Shown: positions 30,001-33,070 of the stretch, piece by piece
How the letters are laid out: each line of letters begins with the position of its first letter
Numbering within the stretch: the stretch's first letter is position 1
Source of the DNA: Phaeosaccion multiseriatum
Taxonomy: Eukaryota > Ochrophyta, other classes
Length of the DNA: 64,000 nt
Direction of reading: 5' to 3'
NCBI GenBank assembly: GCA_965112735.1
Contig: OZ218953.1
Location: 5,146,001 to 5,210,000, forward strand
Notes under the pieces: model-generated
What the model was told of the DNA's origin: nothing
Database searches by the model: none
The model's input: the letters and a program-made list of their open reading frames with translations, nothing else
Translations under genes and position numbers: made by a program

Positions 30001-31134
30001 CAGAACTACTACGCGAGGGTGTTTGCCTACAATGCCATTGGCTTCAGCAGCGGCCAGTCGGCCCCAGACCCTGCCAAACCGGCCACCACGCCGGGGCGAC
30101 CCACCTCGGTCTCTCTGGAGGTGTATGACGCAACCAGTCTGCAGGTGGTCTTCTCACCGCCCACGGACGACGGAGGAGATACCATCACCACGTACATGGT
30201 GGAGTGGGCAACGTCTGCTTCGTTCAGCGACTCGGAGACAGACAGCAGTCTGGTGACCATTCTCAGCGGCGGGGCGCCCTTCTACAAGGTGATTACGGGA
30301 CTCACAACTGGCACTCCGTACTACGTGCGCGTGTCGGCGATGAACAGCGTGGGCTACGGAGCGACGCAGAGCTCGAGCCCAAGCTTCCAGCACCCGTACC
30401 AGGAGCCTTCCGCCCCCACGGACGTTACGTTGGGCGTTACATCAGACACCATGCTCACGGTGAGCTTCTTCCCCCCCGAGAGCGAGGGAGGAGACGATAT
30501 CAGCACGTACCTGGTCGAGTGGGACGTCTCGAGCACGTTCAACACACTCACGGGATCGCCGCATCAGGGCAGCGCCCGCGTCAACGCTACCGAAGAGGCC
30601 TACACCATTCAGTACCTCTCCACAAGCACACGCTACTTTGTGCGGGTGAGCGCCGAGAACAACGCGGGAACGGGTGTGGCACGAGTCTCCAGCCCGAGCT
30701 CGGCCTTCCCCAGCCAGCAGGCGCCGGGCAAAGCGGTGGGAGTGTCGCTGACCAATGGAACGAGCAGCGGAGACATGATTGTGACCTGGGACTTCCCCAT
30801 CATTCCCAACCACGGAATGCCTTGCTACGGAACAGTGGACAACCCAACGGTTTGCCCGACCCCCATTGGCGGGGTGTATGCAGGCAGCGACGGAGGGGAC
30901 GACATTTACGAGTACCGTCTGCAGTGGGCCACCACGGATGACTTTGCCACTTCGGATTCGTCCCTCGGCTACGTGGACACCTCCAACACCACCTACACGG
31001 TGTCGAGCCTCACAACTGGACTGGAGTACTACTTCCGCGTGGCAGCAAGGAACACCATTGGGTATGCGGAGTTCTGTGAGGAGACGGGCAACACGTGTGC
31101 GGACGGCACGCAGATTAGCTCTGTCATGGGATGA
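1..31134 (+). CDS. Giant FN3/EVQ-module surface or secreted protein (3' part, 5' partial)
   Basis: One uninterrupted reading frame runs from base 1 to TGA 31132-31134. The frame is open at the left edge (CAG CAG TTG...), so the true start lies upstream and the protein exceeds 10,370 residues. I count about 25 FN3 modules, recognised by a VEWDTS-x-F strand and a Y-[YF]-V-R-V-S-A-x-N-x-x-G-[YF]-G strand pair; the last ends close to the C-terminus (31025-31070). Between or inside them are at least 45 copies of a ~90-residue module: EVQ start, G-x-F-x-L, D-A-S-A-x-x-V-x-x-A-L-E-x-L-x-x-V-G-x-V-x-V-x-R, then G-Y-x-W-x-V-T-F and G-D-V-P-x-L. N-glycosylation sequons are very frequent, which suggests passage through the ER. 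I see no membrane anchor at the C-terminus. FN3 modules are extracellular adhesion folds in many eukaryotes; a wall or surface adhesion role is inference. Unlike most neighbours it has no intron. Confidence 0.9.
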   Translation, partial: QQLVVQSSDSSCVANPNPGNFTLTMETANGRSETTGLLAVDASASAVAEALSSLSNLGGGAVRVTRADHSSYADFDATGVMTNELKLAYLLHFDHVQEDLVEVVPTVSGCADVSVTEVVAGKGSEEAALLRVIPGPRPATAPGNISLTIISPSELGVTWEAPAYGNWGYGFAKYFVQWDKAYTFDRSVVVDGGNVTYSKAGRFSAVTSDLSYQISGLEEGTEYFVRVSAFNGNSSSSSSSSSFNVTSLGYGNALASVPSTAIPSAQVPYKPNMVTMRLSEPAFVHPDSPGDIPDQLDISWSRPTLDSATQLFDTTDGGDTISHYRLEWSERSDFAAQNGSFDVRAVTSNGTAASCHVSNCSFPLGAEVQSLSVYSGDSFALAGGAYRLTYTNSALSVSEETECLNYNAEYSDVRSALEGITNSTVLVSREAITSPGLGYKYLLTFVGGAVRGNVEQVSVSDIGGSGSWSSNSSSNSSSWSYSTCSSWSVQSSTNVTSNTTSQQVVTETAIDGGFLNPGTEYFVRASAINSVGVGEAEAAVGDAVDCADGDSETCAPRSPPGEAQNVLVYAHPDDGDALLVTWEDVDTDNGGEVTGFIVEYASEDEVLASWATFGNETVGAARRSATIYPSANMSTSATCGIEYTVRVRAVNDQGLSPPSWYGEVGYEGFTVAVATCPLGIEDCDEGSNSTTIVPRRVPRQPDLDVPMSISTLSTNSFTSSSLLVTFGANSADVNGSSNSSYAICGANRVGTFKVEWDTSPSFNSLGNKPLSYNATTETSPEVLVSADETEASYNITGLTQGTTYYIRVTGKNTLGYGASSDYQDATPMTSSDPPSYPTTLRQLDEQDYDTAFRGRSLEVAWTAPKANADYNDYHGQGGSAVSAYLLEWGAQSFDNYNHTVMTLELSCSGGGTPEGVYRLSHDTTNSSLSPVEGAFLSTEIRVEAESWELLTALENVPSIGTVDVTRNLTGTGNFTYEIEFTSEVGSVPPLEVYDVSALSCSDGSNASVTVDTWPGALPNGSAYDSVIIPVEASDGSDFTHVITDLVPGTVYYARVSAYNTLGFGARRLAQPSGDSATSTGGMRVPFQVPDAPISPYYSAGLPSLALEGPSSLRVAFGAPEYDGGDRITKFQVEWDTSPSFDVAASTAAVDATTTLCSACVTGFSLDDLTLSVNGTDLFGKLNSGNRILVGSYYVFTVSDNVQLDATTIMVESSGHNALTDLEGPMKLELYSNEYTITDLTAGSLYFVRVFAKNQMKGWSAASFTSPLTMVPHGAPAAPTQLSVGLAGPYALNVTWASALTAGDVVRTYLVEVYTASLTTSQSGSIFGQAEVQTVAVLGNGGTFTLAFGEDDVALPGTVSVANGNDYLTSTEDLTAVLRRGDRISVGGYAYVVHAYATYNSTHLPLAKAPTNAVTVPTDLGTVELSEGFEGFTASNLTAYRVATTPAIAYDATADDVERVLETLSSVGDVDVSRDKITAGGYVWSVTFASSTAVSAGDQPLLVGNGRLLGNGTSDSNNYITVTESLVGIEPDNYLAYTLDAPQTSLLVDGLQTGTEYYVRVSAASDVGYGASSVSGPHAPKGVPGTLGAVQLSRVDMNHVEIEYDQDAPDNGAAVESVLVEWDVSSSFDSDNKRSLTVTPNHLLQAVRTNLWESGWTPSSAFSLSLFDFRGAFTQRLGGMDADGLYTYVSVEEGGSNLTRVTPNVTLGMGSAELFHGVARGGFVSVGGQEFSICLDGEAAYSATELSLCDADDPWQQAYYNATTSKYDNSQTQIPAYVLDTAAGSVLGVTLGDSSLSLYGYDGNLNSTANNLTSVLSRGDYIKLGHPEMGRTFRLCTDVSASNLTLGLCDPNTNGDSDTPVSVLEGDVMRSTYEIQAVTIGASVASNAVNASFGFRLEWGDYVSGETEAGGDAGCLLYGASASALETELEALAAIDDVSVTLTNTSDASFTNLTYSITFTGDKVAGGVPLVLVSDMGTNGCDGDNSTAVTSSVTAQYSYTPVYKVQTTQDIPYDASAADVKAALEGLTGVCSVDVDRGVNGNGFQWLVTFASSDSESESEYQQQQMLRAMRANGVQLDAMATYVEPDVSVVGVGRDLLYTNMSGVPYYVRASALNSVGLGPSKASSPISLQPAPQLPSAVRRSSVSVVSDSEVRVEWEPPQQDGGAEVTEYLLEWDTSKTFDSGSDGNPRGSAVVYAEDSEEVMDVQTLRFSVDGDAYVAGSFSLVFAGQTTGEIAYDATAETVEDELNALCTVGEVFVTRNLGPASGGHSWMVTFANMAYTGSQQNPTTSALQTSYGHKLSAVGDHLLVCDSAARENCVGDGARTSLVVESKQEVQRLRCETSASEFSISYMGQSTANITTSSGYSVTAIEDALEALSNLGDVTVELSNGASALTCTGEYIIVTFSTALGDVPPLSSSQDGDFEQVVQGSAQTTVGRMPYSYLIDSVSSASSPWYVRVAAFSSIGYGEWQLASQDDRTSVSPSQAAPQMALDVSAAVASESTVWVSWSQPESTGGDDVDYFVVQWDTLDTFDSTCGDGPEVQTLTIASEDLLDASNAFNISVNGLEIASCMAWNSSASTLEAAFQDASSALGLVTVTQGGDGSSVWSYGVSYSVTFNYNSTDEALPDWPEMVVAQCEGGAGSMNLTVTTVADGTTGASSDCQAGSLTAFGQAKVTEADALAMAAAMAADGDTTATDYAYMMTGLDPRDSYHVRVAAVNGYGQGSFKRAEEAVVPYATPTPPRNTTASALTTGGVRVDFALPEDYRVEGSNGATVEGYRVSLFSRVNEVQTVSLYGKPSSGSYQLSMGNASTWCIDASASADDVALALAVLPLVDGVTVSSGSSSSSNSSSNSSSSSSTDYTVTFDGPDLCNGDMPELGASVCATLGGGDVSSSYYYVDVTTVTEGVAGAVRPVVTVSITASSSSSSVSGFFVLSYGYDSAPLSLALGGEDSAASGGVLVYVAAGSKVVYSTADLSHYLNAGDSVSIDGVPVVVAGDFFCDNEGVTNGDDYPCTFTLESYHPSGASDILIYGAANSLGQGDVAEGDTSVLTNWDLTSLVQAGEGVVVYDPTDGSVMEVSVDSLSSSELTLASAYTGGDNVRVSLMAKNRVLLAADATAAEMADALYEGWGMAVDVSRVGPAADGSLVWEVTFTDHSGPLTAPFSVDVSGSTARYVEASCSGSGGAGFSGTYAATGGMYGGRAEYTALSLPYSMLFNDTTSSWAIVSTDNVAVASGNPTASMVPANISDCTLTTGASSGGALLTLLEGGDVSVEVTQTGTAPILTSPVRSLLSKSGGAEVQVISLTADADSLDGTFEVDFGGAGGFEADWDMSAADMELRLEELPTVGDVTVTRTPASAVNATAHGFSWFVTFSSMPGNVNQLYVDGNSTAVPLAGSGVELTVTELIRGQELTFSAEFEGVPEATYHAHVATYSSAGEGEATLVKPLTVSAKRTVPAPIIKSVTALSASQLEVAYDHHVDSGETATTDLVLEWTTDDDFGDGVMKKVMVTNTAGSNDTEGFFRLQLGGRYTHKLLFDASAADVQEALEELSTVGEVEVQRLVDQAGDGYTWVIAFPDAVGPMPKAGYGCLDCVVSTNGSMSSNSNDSTFALDMDLTDVIYVGDRFTLEYVSDGNSSSNSSWSYSSSGSSDLDTEDGCYLRVEEVSANSITYTPRPGCNASVDFANATMAIKFSDPLGLSVESVNLRSVSDDGVLSTFVVEELAGAYPAVYGTLPLSAEEDCGDIVVTDSAPLQRLTLAANDSVVTAGSYRLELDGLLTDCLAYNATPAEVEAALAGLPNVDQVSVSGRIFLENGAYYPVSEANKITDLFGYDMLIRFWGSYQGSASAWPLLRVPPAWFGVDNGDALACEAFEGGNAHSASVVGILSKGACVEGNTASQVILAEAESDLGGSFSLLYKGDVLSLDAVPLDSTAAEMEALLADAINATVTEYAYGTYGKAWEVTFDDSMGGPQDRLAPCDRFTTGDNSVVGVFESVTITTSADVHSRDDLSGHFRLRLGHEVTDKIAVGASNGRVAEALHKLSGVGKVILATPLKAVGAVPIGSVVAVNGSSQVSAAGDLSKSVSPGDVWIFSEEASTPAYYSVSDLVYDNSTNSSTLVTLNRTVLLDGNYSAEVGEVAMATKALPGSLFMESPVSLMYSFPASEDEAASIQLSSGGVSALNLTLNSSITLEGAVYTVMDYASDTVTLDRDYEGTAVSNGDVSIKVYLPEMTAYYTQDLSAWISAGDTLWVENGSGDVDEVTVVSMGADSGWNTSSLVLSGVFTSDYPSGTTAFVSSNGYTYHLVFKEAMSADLTGLQVEVEDDFLGSGARVEVRRPAGVAARTVSLGSPPEVQTVALRASKIYWANVNAANNKTWTLSVWGEETEELVWGASAETVQMALEGLSAVEHVEVERSGDGESAEFFYGYIYTLHFWGVYASANLPELVVQEQMAGTVAVVDTVREGSAAGNTDHLSSLKQDTSYALRLRVKNGLASDIVTASTAAVGVVPSAPTALELGACHYGEDEVAVEWQPPFSDGGQQVDAYRLEWDSSPLFSDASADYGTDYLGVVHEVQEVVVNFRSGDSVTTRAGTWTLSWGGMQTAQLAWDISAEGLEYAIHGISGAVDIGHNPVAVTRVPYRNGYKFTVRFMAWRGNLALMEPDFTLLFGDDPSVTVVEAVAGQADIHPGDFTLEVQSVSIEANSKVNGSFTLSFEGRETELIAHDEGAESFKSKLEALSSIHCGDVERVLLDEDLETYAWRVSLAWLKDELVPGAGRLGLLVVENESGLSGNSVAVRVSEMIEGTNPLTYSITGLTAGETYYARVVAHNSRGFGEYGYTTSGVPRAQSEAPQNATLAIASGSSLLATWSPPASDGGSAVTGYRVEVSTAAGVSEVQMITTSAKKGVSEVQRLSVRADDNNLGGYFTIALEGYTTGNIAWNAGATGTDSVKEKLERLPAIGEVDVEQDYSRRAVSGLLVDVMEGANNATASNASTVLPSQVLAENDIIFVAGYRARVKGFSSDGTTVLFGSLSNYLTEDLFDEGDGAEGVIVEKWAYGYEYLITFTSYNGDPPLLEPSPSDGWAGTNPTLDVAQVSRGLQPISGTFRAAYEGEKTRPLPHDISAEALEAALEGLATVSDLSVTKVVNGYGFNWIVTFVGEPGDVEMLSVDGSGLTGPSASVSVSVGQVGELADGYAAVDVSASTQEYLLSDLILGTPYWVQIRAMNAEGLSPAVMTAPAKLAPMQAPGAPEDVELIVMSDSMLKAVWEAPTTDGGQAVTQYRVEWDVSADFANIATSGFYHEMRVPSSDVDGTATTGPFYYNIVLPASSSRFARYVRVKASNSYKWSDYAYSVPASASPTRRPPGVVQNPMLTVTSGVGLLVEWEAPSTELTVYGGDGGSSLEEYLVEWDTSAKFDSPARRAVVPQSQLSHLIGGRDLMTGEESTELEPGVTYYTRVSAYNSLGYSATAATEPLSATTEDQIPTAAAMLGASTVGAQSVMGMFDTPSRDGGETLTKYRLEWDTDEDFAHINGTSRSGGWADVPLVQEVASFALSSTVQQEEQWVIASVEVTNEKQTVRTQVTGVDEVQLIVTSADAVQPNVQTITTYASDFDEVQEIVLDADDVDEWQYVYSETEEVYEVQVLTVSATRVNEVQQLTVTLTGNTTDGGQDLIDAANAYVTVEFELDSTNMDWACVKTTETSDAVEAFNDTDGSYLRTALESLSNLDNVTVETAGWALVTNDGSTGEVEMVYNITFDGDCTRGNVPTGDFVVDTCSTATDPSGKLASVGCALSVITEGNEPSGSFYLTYHCEATRYEGVGNMTASSDVLSLLNSTATPMVGDTMRVNDLGLSELNTDWSYFLVESVEAISSTDFDVTVDSAWTGSDGAFLVQFGDFYSDPSSSYGVSSSCLTADPDFTNNPLDYKATAAELEEELQGLAQLNSTAGCLGVVRDDIPAGTLIDFGGASGAVEVIGYTYNLTFYCSNGNVPTMACNASGTSPLTATNADMDALTAPEGKQCQITQELDGAILNGTFELGMTWPIKQEGTPELLNYTTGDMDWRVSAADLATAMENVKDEDGNRVFGSVSVDRSVYWPNGDYKWSGQYVWSVTFDSRPGDVPEMLVNSSLSNNRGGATNVTVRTDRQGNEIDGGFGLTFCDTNDVCTSTNSSYFGAYLSEDEMRFEMSRAFFSMGSGWANVTDGAANITLTYNTTDNATTTIDAPVEVTYWMLLDGNYYLVDGVNGTQATLDSDVNVDADGLYDIEYGITAVSVSRAGPTQAMGYTWEITFNNKTVGGDQSTLTSESQSLTGTGVDLNIDEIQQGNQITGTFTLAYNGETTVEIPYDADAAAVESALNSLSSIYPSQVEVTRSAEATVDTQQQVLGYTWTVTFDSATWHDPTDHDSSESYIDGNWNGAAVDWESTWETTGEGRFSRAWGRNVGKLLAMECSSDGLGTTRLDGSEDCAVAIVEEGSNPLGGSFTISLDTRGHAVMSADALCTTGDIAHNAWASAAESDGDGTSLEEILEATDCVGDVEVSRYDVNLGGNNGGYAWLVTFVRDADSPCQQYDDDTGECNAPGDVPKFNSNLTDTSDLLGTSMRNADSTTDQGVVTLLDVSDGNVSAPGVASVHVMRVYDLAYAASDRFDNEPKFLLELGGNVSTTCLPWNVSATDLATALEEASPEYAAGVVVTRSIPPDDEIWGLPSTSAPNGYSWTIHYVGYEGPVPELSFQARDTGCTTNGTAADFVDFQRVDAVVKVNGTSSPLTCDSEGCVDGVVLRGNFTAWYIDGDDDTGAGCNNTYILPWNAETSEVEASIEACGNNSRQVDVSRTVLDKYGSVEWVVTFTQNPGETPPGAGDVDTMTVEQNLAGVGGYASQPTVTETLKGSTSLSGTYNLDYDSTDGDRQLSFEESAERIMRKLEEMSTVSEVHVEREEYPSNSTGGWGAMAVDAGTQGGYVWKVRFLSVPGTYGGETFPAGSGDVDALVPDSSLAGTGAAVVVETVTEGSDEMSGKFSLSLDGQTTELISYTADATAVEAVLEDLSNVGAVSVDFDYYTAERIPGVSVYVGRDASGATLEVSGTDRKLRNYLAAGTLLRLGGQDVESSGSLSGTNGETLLDEPGGVGHMVDVVSGSPLVTTDTELSDSVVAGMEVRLAGDVYSVRRTGVEVQKLTLLSGSGGGQYKLAFTHNGLLNATTECLDFDASAAVLDAALEALTNIGTDQVVVTRTGADTKGRPYTHSIYFEGSDVHGDVNELVATPCSGSEDVELSVQTVVQGGGVEVQRLTLATDAGYIVGEHFTLSLGGGAGGANYTNDTTGCLEWGMEATDLAAQLSALPSLSQWEVESLSLNLTELYLSPSATVPLSNGTFVQGRLSAGDVITVQGSKKEGATYTVDEVDEDGAFIVLTETLFASASASGEAKVTLQLLDAVQVQREGTGKSVVEVQTLSVTASSAISPLSDQDQDGLFRLSWTHDSESLLTECLPYGASAATVQAALNGFLLDLNNDGLVDEEDQDHIIVTREGDASAEYGYGYEYTFTFKGVAGISSVVGDVNELQVVDVGAANGCSDIGGMETEISGLTAVTSDLSSTIVPSSDASSILVPGDRIRISTSEDPFRVYTVERTVGSEAVYLTELFQKNMTDTDSNATITLVADGLPAFSMLTSANGQAAFTYDIMFVHPWLAGVDELVVGNEGEGECQSGDHTDSDADEWTFYAGMRRDVKVATLSEGGSDAILSLMLESSVEAGGVPADASFRLFVAYDGAYQRLLCGDWNTSAEDLEMAFESVLGVEPSSGQVMVEVEGYGNVSSNYGNTLRATLSGDLLAGDVDVQLLRSRYNADGDIVTDMPVIFSGLGEGDDVSFTANMSANASATVSDAVIVASYAEADSGSGNSTVLHYSINATMWAISDGSATEVNLSGNFTNTDTPFNVSLTADLGVEVVVTFNDADGLVIGDEYTLLLSSCGLTDPIPYGASVSLDLVAGSAQQKQLTLDRPYEGSESTSQEAYLVPQTFRVREAGTEVQTIIVQDSGDSVWANGDPQYRLTWGSGNTTDCLDWDALDWEVEEALETVGLEGLTVTRREDSTFAPNGYIYSIYFSSEAYDASDVADPYTLSDGDGGGGLNVSYAGCSAAFEADSGETVTLATVVQGSSDGGIFTDEWVPLAETSDSTVSARFLGGDGTKALSIYRVTGHLYTVSFDSNLGDVDALVPGVESLSGTDAAVTVFEEELLEGYLPTGFVAEGLQTGLPYHLRVSVANSLGYAEYSSDTVVAKAASAPSAPGSLEVEEALHEDEVQAITVAATHIDEVQVIRTSAPYITDVQLVTTSAEEDELVRGSFALNFPEVQRVTVGASAMFDNGSYALVYTKHVLSGNALTPTNETSVCLAWDATAADVESALEDLTYIDDVAVVRSGDASDSSDYGYHYDISFIGLEVVGNVEMLSVSNDSSLCTGLSAVGGGSTFVRVVQTSAAGGAVGTATAVQRVSLSSEVELTSGVGAYRLALTLSNSSTEVALETSCIAWDAEAGDMEEALEGLAVVDSVHVTREDKASSSDSDSDSASLGSGYTWSIFFDGNAMYDSDMDVAMEANLTACSEFSTTIDEVLTPITDNSTYSYSFSVSLLQSGGLDLDYNAPASDLTEQLGLLPGVESPLIIYEGAPDEQEGQSWTMSFGGNDGDVPQMVCLSDTSSSGDFVGECEVVTLVEGNEIGGFFYLNDTDGIASDASASDMAAALEASGLGEVSVSRETTDARGGYAWSITFFDYEGDVPALAADSDMSGFDVEITTSEAVKGNALGGTFSMALNGYVTGDLASDISAEDLQTALEGLDTVGMVDVERSALSSEGGSTYLVTFRDTINPGDVTALEADYSETLTGEGAVVLVREVIKGSEAVGTMAKLSFEAPKQCSTTKVELGDCGEPVEYYLVEWDTSDTFSSAALRSQVLNDTDLLYRVQRVTTTADSVMSGTFQLSLGGQTTQSINANASSEELRVALEALPSVITTLDVSRDYSMYIWEGHLVRVTYGGQSIELYGNATDNALAACELIRLDDEWYRVDDSYDSESSTVSLAQVHDCSVAKSYEGSSGTAVVERWANGYEWSVTFASAAEPLQLLQSPMPKLYPEDSSVLYIRGANCDGCFYLPDLTMGETYYVRTQAYNEFGGSPLGTASSGDGVMEVVPNQVPFAPEDVSVTVVSGSKLEAFFCEPLISSDDVWGFRVQWDDVSSFANATYNDDAGCTSVGYGSCVVSGSAIAGECPYSLVLSDLTEDQLYYVRVSALGEVDAQAVSPTGDPIDNTNWSGTIEATPTDQPPSAPGTIYLYVLDGSTLQVQLAASTESGGSNITSYVFEVDTVSTFSSGSLMQTEVAAEDLSELYLGGDLVYNIGNLTAGVYYYVQVSAQSSIGGSDATPAYNNPVAPTQLPDPPTNGEVEAVVVGLDEFNTDLSVTWAAPEDNGGSPTTGYRVEWWERDTYREEVQIVRMTWDDNDEPSSTFRLYFDGVSTNVGLDADVSEVNLRDALMNINSNTTFPIGHVTVNRSTINGDEGYVHTITFKDQVSNPGDQPPILAADTFEGSASMRVYELYSGIRAGGAPEIQIIRSSGSGTGLRNASDVDDAVVKGFWRVQFAASNFSTYVSASATAEEVEAMCQGLSTMGDVDVSRETNDENGFDWAITFTSPVGDRGGIEVDDAFLWTSNDDAAIVVYDGDNEISSTDGSLVCSGCQVGETPMGYNYADLSADELAYTITGLTTGVVYEVMVSAMNKHGQGERLSASGGIEPPLAVPSAPTNVTVDVKPYNETVGDGIGDSQRLLVSYGAPLSDGGSAVTSYLVELDPTPTFDDPISEVFECPNAPAYATWVIETNTNATITGGYFELELTKGGFALVTDLIPYNAKSLAEQETPDQISTASGVMCENDAGDNDDVCPDDRREASGSLQSKLNVLDTLDDGVLVSRQGLGSGQYRWTVTFLDVGDDFEFESTTTRNYLNTTVGGQTSVTATKIQTGVDYGECSGDMIMPTEGGLVKGQNYYARVFAYNAIGFSSGQSAPDPAKPATTPGRPTSVSLEVYDATSLQVVFSPPTDDGGDTITTYMVEWATSASFSDSETDSSLVTILSGGAPFYKVITGLTTGTPYYVRVSAMNSVGYGATQSSSPSFQHPYQEPSAPTDVTLGVTSDTMLTVSFFPPESEGGDDISTYLVEWDVSSTFNTLTGSPHQGSARVNATEEAYTIQYLSTSTRYFVRVSAENNAGTGVARVSSPSSAFPSQQAPGKAVGVSLTNGTSSGDMIVTWDFPIIPNHGMPCYGTVDNPTVCPTPIGGVYAGSDGGDDIYEYRLQWATTDDFATSDSSLGYVDTSNTTYTVSSLTTGLEYYFRVAARNTIGYAEFCEETGNTCADGTQISSVMG
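16728..16962 (+). repeat. Tandem 11-14-residue EVQ strand repeats in the giant protein
   Basis: Short in-frame repeats of the type D-E-V-Q-x-I-x-T-S-A follow one another here (DEVQLIVTSAD, NVQTITTYASDF, DEVQEIVLDADDV, YEVQVLTVSATRV, NEVQQLTVTLTG). They look like repeated copies of the first strand of the EVQ module without the rest of it. A second array at 24832-24950 has a regular 13-residue period (DEVQAITVAATHI, DEVQVIRTSAPYI, TDVQLVTTSAEED). Confidence 0.75.
22471..22506 (+). other. Dockerin/EF-hand-type calcium loop in the giant protein
   Basis: The twelve residues DLNNDGLVDEED match the calcium-binding loop pattern D-x-[DN]-x-D-G-x-[VI]-D-x-x-[DE], with acidic or amide ligands at positions 1, 3, 5, 9 and 12 and Gly at 6. 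The loop sits within an EVQ module, between its A-L-x-x-L helix-like segment and the V-T-R-E strand. I saw only this one copy in more than 10,000 residues. Confidence 0.6.
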
Positions 31135-31210
31135 GTGACGGAGGAGTGAAGGGAGGAGGAGGGAAGGAGAGAGAGAGTGTGTATGTTAGAGTGGGAGAGA
31201 GATAAAAGAA

Positions 31211-31247
<37 letters not shown>

Positions 31248-32234
31248 ATATGTGTGAGTGAGAGAGAGAGTTTATATATGTATTGCTGAGAGAGAGACAA
31301 GAAAAAAGACGATGGAGACAAGAAAGCGAAAGAAAGGCTGGTCAGTCAGTCAGTGACAGAGGACAACAGGGCGGTGAGAACATTATTCTCGGCCGACCGA
31401 CGAGCCAACAAGAAAAAGAAAAGGAAAAGGAGATTGGAGAAACGACCAGACAACAACCACTGCGCCATCAGCGAGGCAGTGGGCAGAGAGAGAGAGGTGG
31501 CATTCGGCACGACCTACCGGCGGAGAGGAAGAGGAGAAGGGGAGAGGGGCTTGTGAACTCGAAAAAGTGTCCGACATTTCGAGGTCGCAATGCATGCTTC
31601 TGATGCTTCCTCCTCCCCGTTTGTGGTTGTGCATGCATCCTACGCGGCGACATGATATAGCCCCAGGGGGGGGGAGCCTTTCGCTCACCAACCACTGGGG
31701 CGACAAAACCGAAAAGAGAGAAGTGGGTTCAATGCTTTTTGTGACGTACGATCGACAAAGAAAAGAGAGATGGGGAGTGAGGGAGGTGTGATGATTGAAG
31801 GGTTGACGAGCTCGAACCAACCTCTTTCTTGCAAGCCGCCGCGTTGAGTAGTCCGAGCTCAAGGCGGCAGAAATTGCACGAGGAGGGTGGGGTGGGGGAG
31901 TCAGCTCGTTTGGACCACCTCTTATTGCCGAGAACGAGAGAGAAGAGAGAGAGAGAGACAGAGAGAAGATAGAGAGAGCGCGCATCAAGGAGTTTTGGAC
32001 AACATTTGAAGGCCTTCAGCTCTTGGGGGCAGTCCAATGCCTCGAGAATGAATCCTTCCTGTGCCAGTTACACGACTTACATATTATTATATAATTATAC
32101 ATACAAGTTTTCCTACACCTATTGCACTTGACTATTATTCTTATTAGCCACGGCCCTGTTATAAAGGCGGAGGATGGACACGAAAAAAAAGGCAGCAGGT
32201 CACAACTCACGCACACGTACAAGACGACGAAGCG
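31135..32234. other. Intergenic region between convergent 3' ends
   Basis: This 1.1 kb separates the stop of the giant gene from the stop of the histone-fold gene on the other strand. It holds purine-rich low-complexity DNA (GAGA runs near 31160-31320 and 31935-31980), a (GT) run at 31211-31238, and an A/T-rich stretch at 32080-32110 that may belong to a 3' UTR. I see no convincing coding region or RNA gene. Confidence 0.6.
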
Positions 32235-33030
32235 TCAGCAGTCGTAGTCGTCGTCCTCGACCTCCGCCTCGTCAAGCACAGCACGGTCAGCAGTTGGCAA
32301 TACAGCGGCGGCTGCTTCTTCCCCTCCTATTTTCTCCCGCCTCGCGCTACTGCCGACTGCAGCCTCGTCCACTGTTGCTGATCCTCGTGCTGCTCCTCCT
32401 TCTCCTCCTTCCAATGGCACTACCCCGCCCTCAGTCTTTGGACTGCCTTGCTTTCCGGAGATTGAATCTGCGGCACCGTCACCCCCCGGGCCCTGCTCCT
32501 TCGCTTCGCTCTTGGGCGTCGGCCGAGCCCTCTTTCTCCCACCACCACCTGCTACTACCGCTGCTGCTCCAGGTCCTGAAGCGCCCTCTGACTCCATTCC
32601 TGCCGGCTTCGAGCTGCTTGTATCCACGGTGCCGCCCCCCCCTCTCGACATGTCGCTTGATGTCGTTTTCACCAGGTCCCTGAGAAAATCGTATCTGTCG
32701 ATACGGTCGACGGCTTTTTTTCTGCAGTAAGTCGTCATGCGAGCACAGGATTTACGCACACACGGAAGAGGGTGGCGAGAACCATTAGATGTGAGTAGTT
32801 GGATAATACTAGCAAGTCAACAGAGTTCTTGCAGCAAGTAAGAGAGAGAGAAAGGGGAGAGAAATCAACTTGTACGCACATGTCTTTCGGCTCCAGGAGG
32901 AGGGTTTTCTGCGCTTCCTTGCTCCGCTTCCTCGATTGGTCCTGTGCGCCCCTACTGGCCGCCGCTCCTTTGTGTCCTGCCGCTCCAACGCCCGTCTCCC
33001 CTCCCTGTTCTCCCCGTCCTCCCTGGGCTA

Positions 33031-33070
<40 letters not shown>

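Noticed and set aside
32160-32683. TATAAA sequence followed by a plus-strand frame of 169 codons
   Set aside because: The frame is antisense to the last exon of the histone-fold gene and is low-complexity; the splice-rebuilt histone fold on the other strand explains the DNA.
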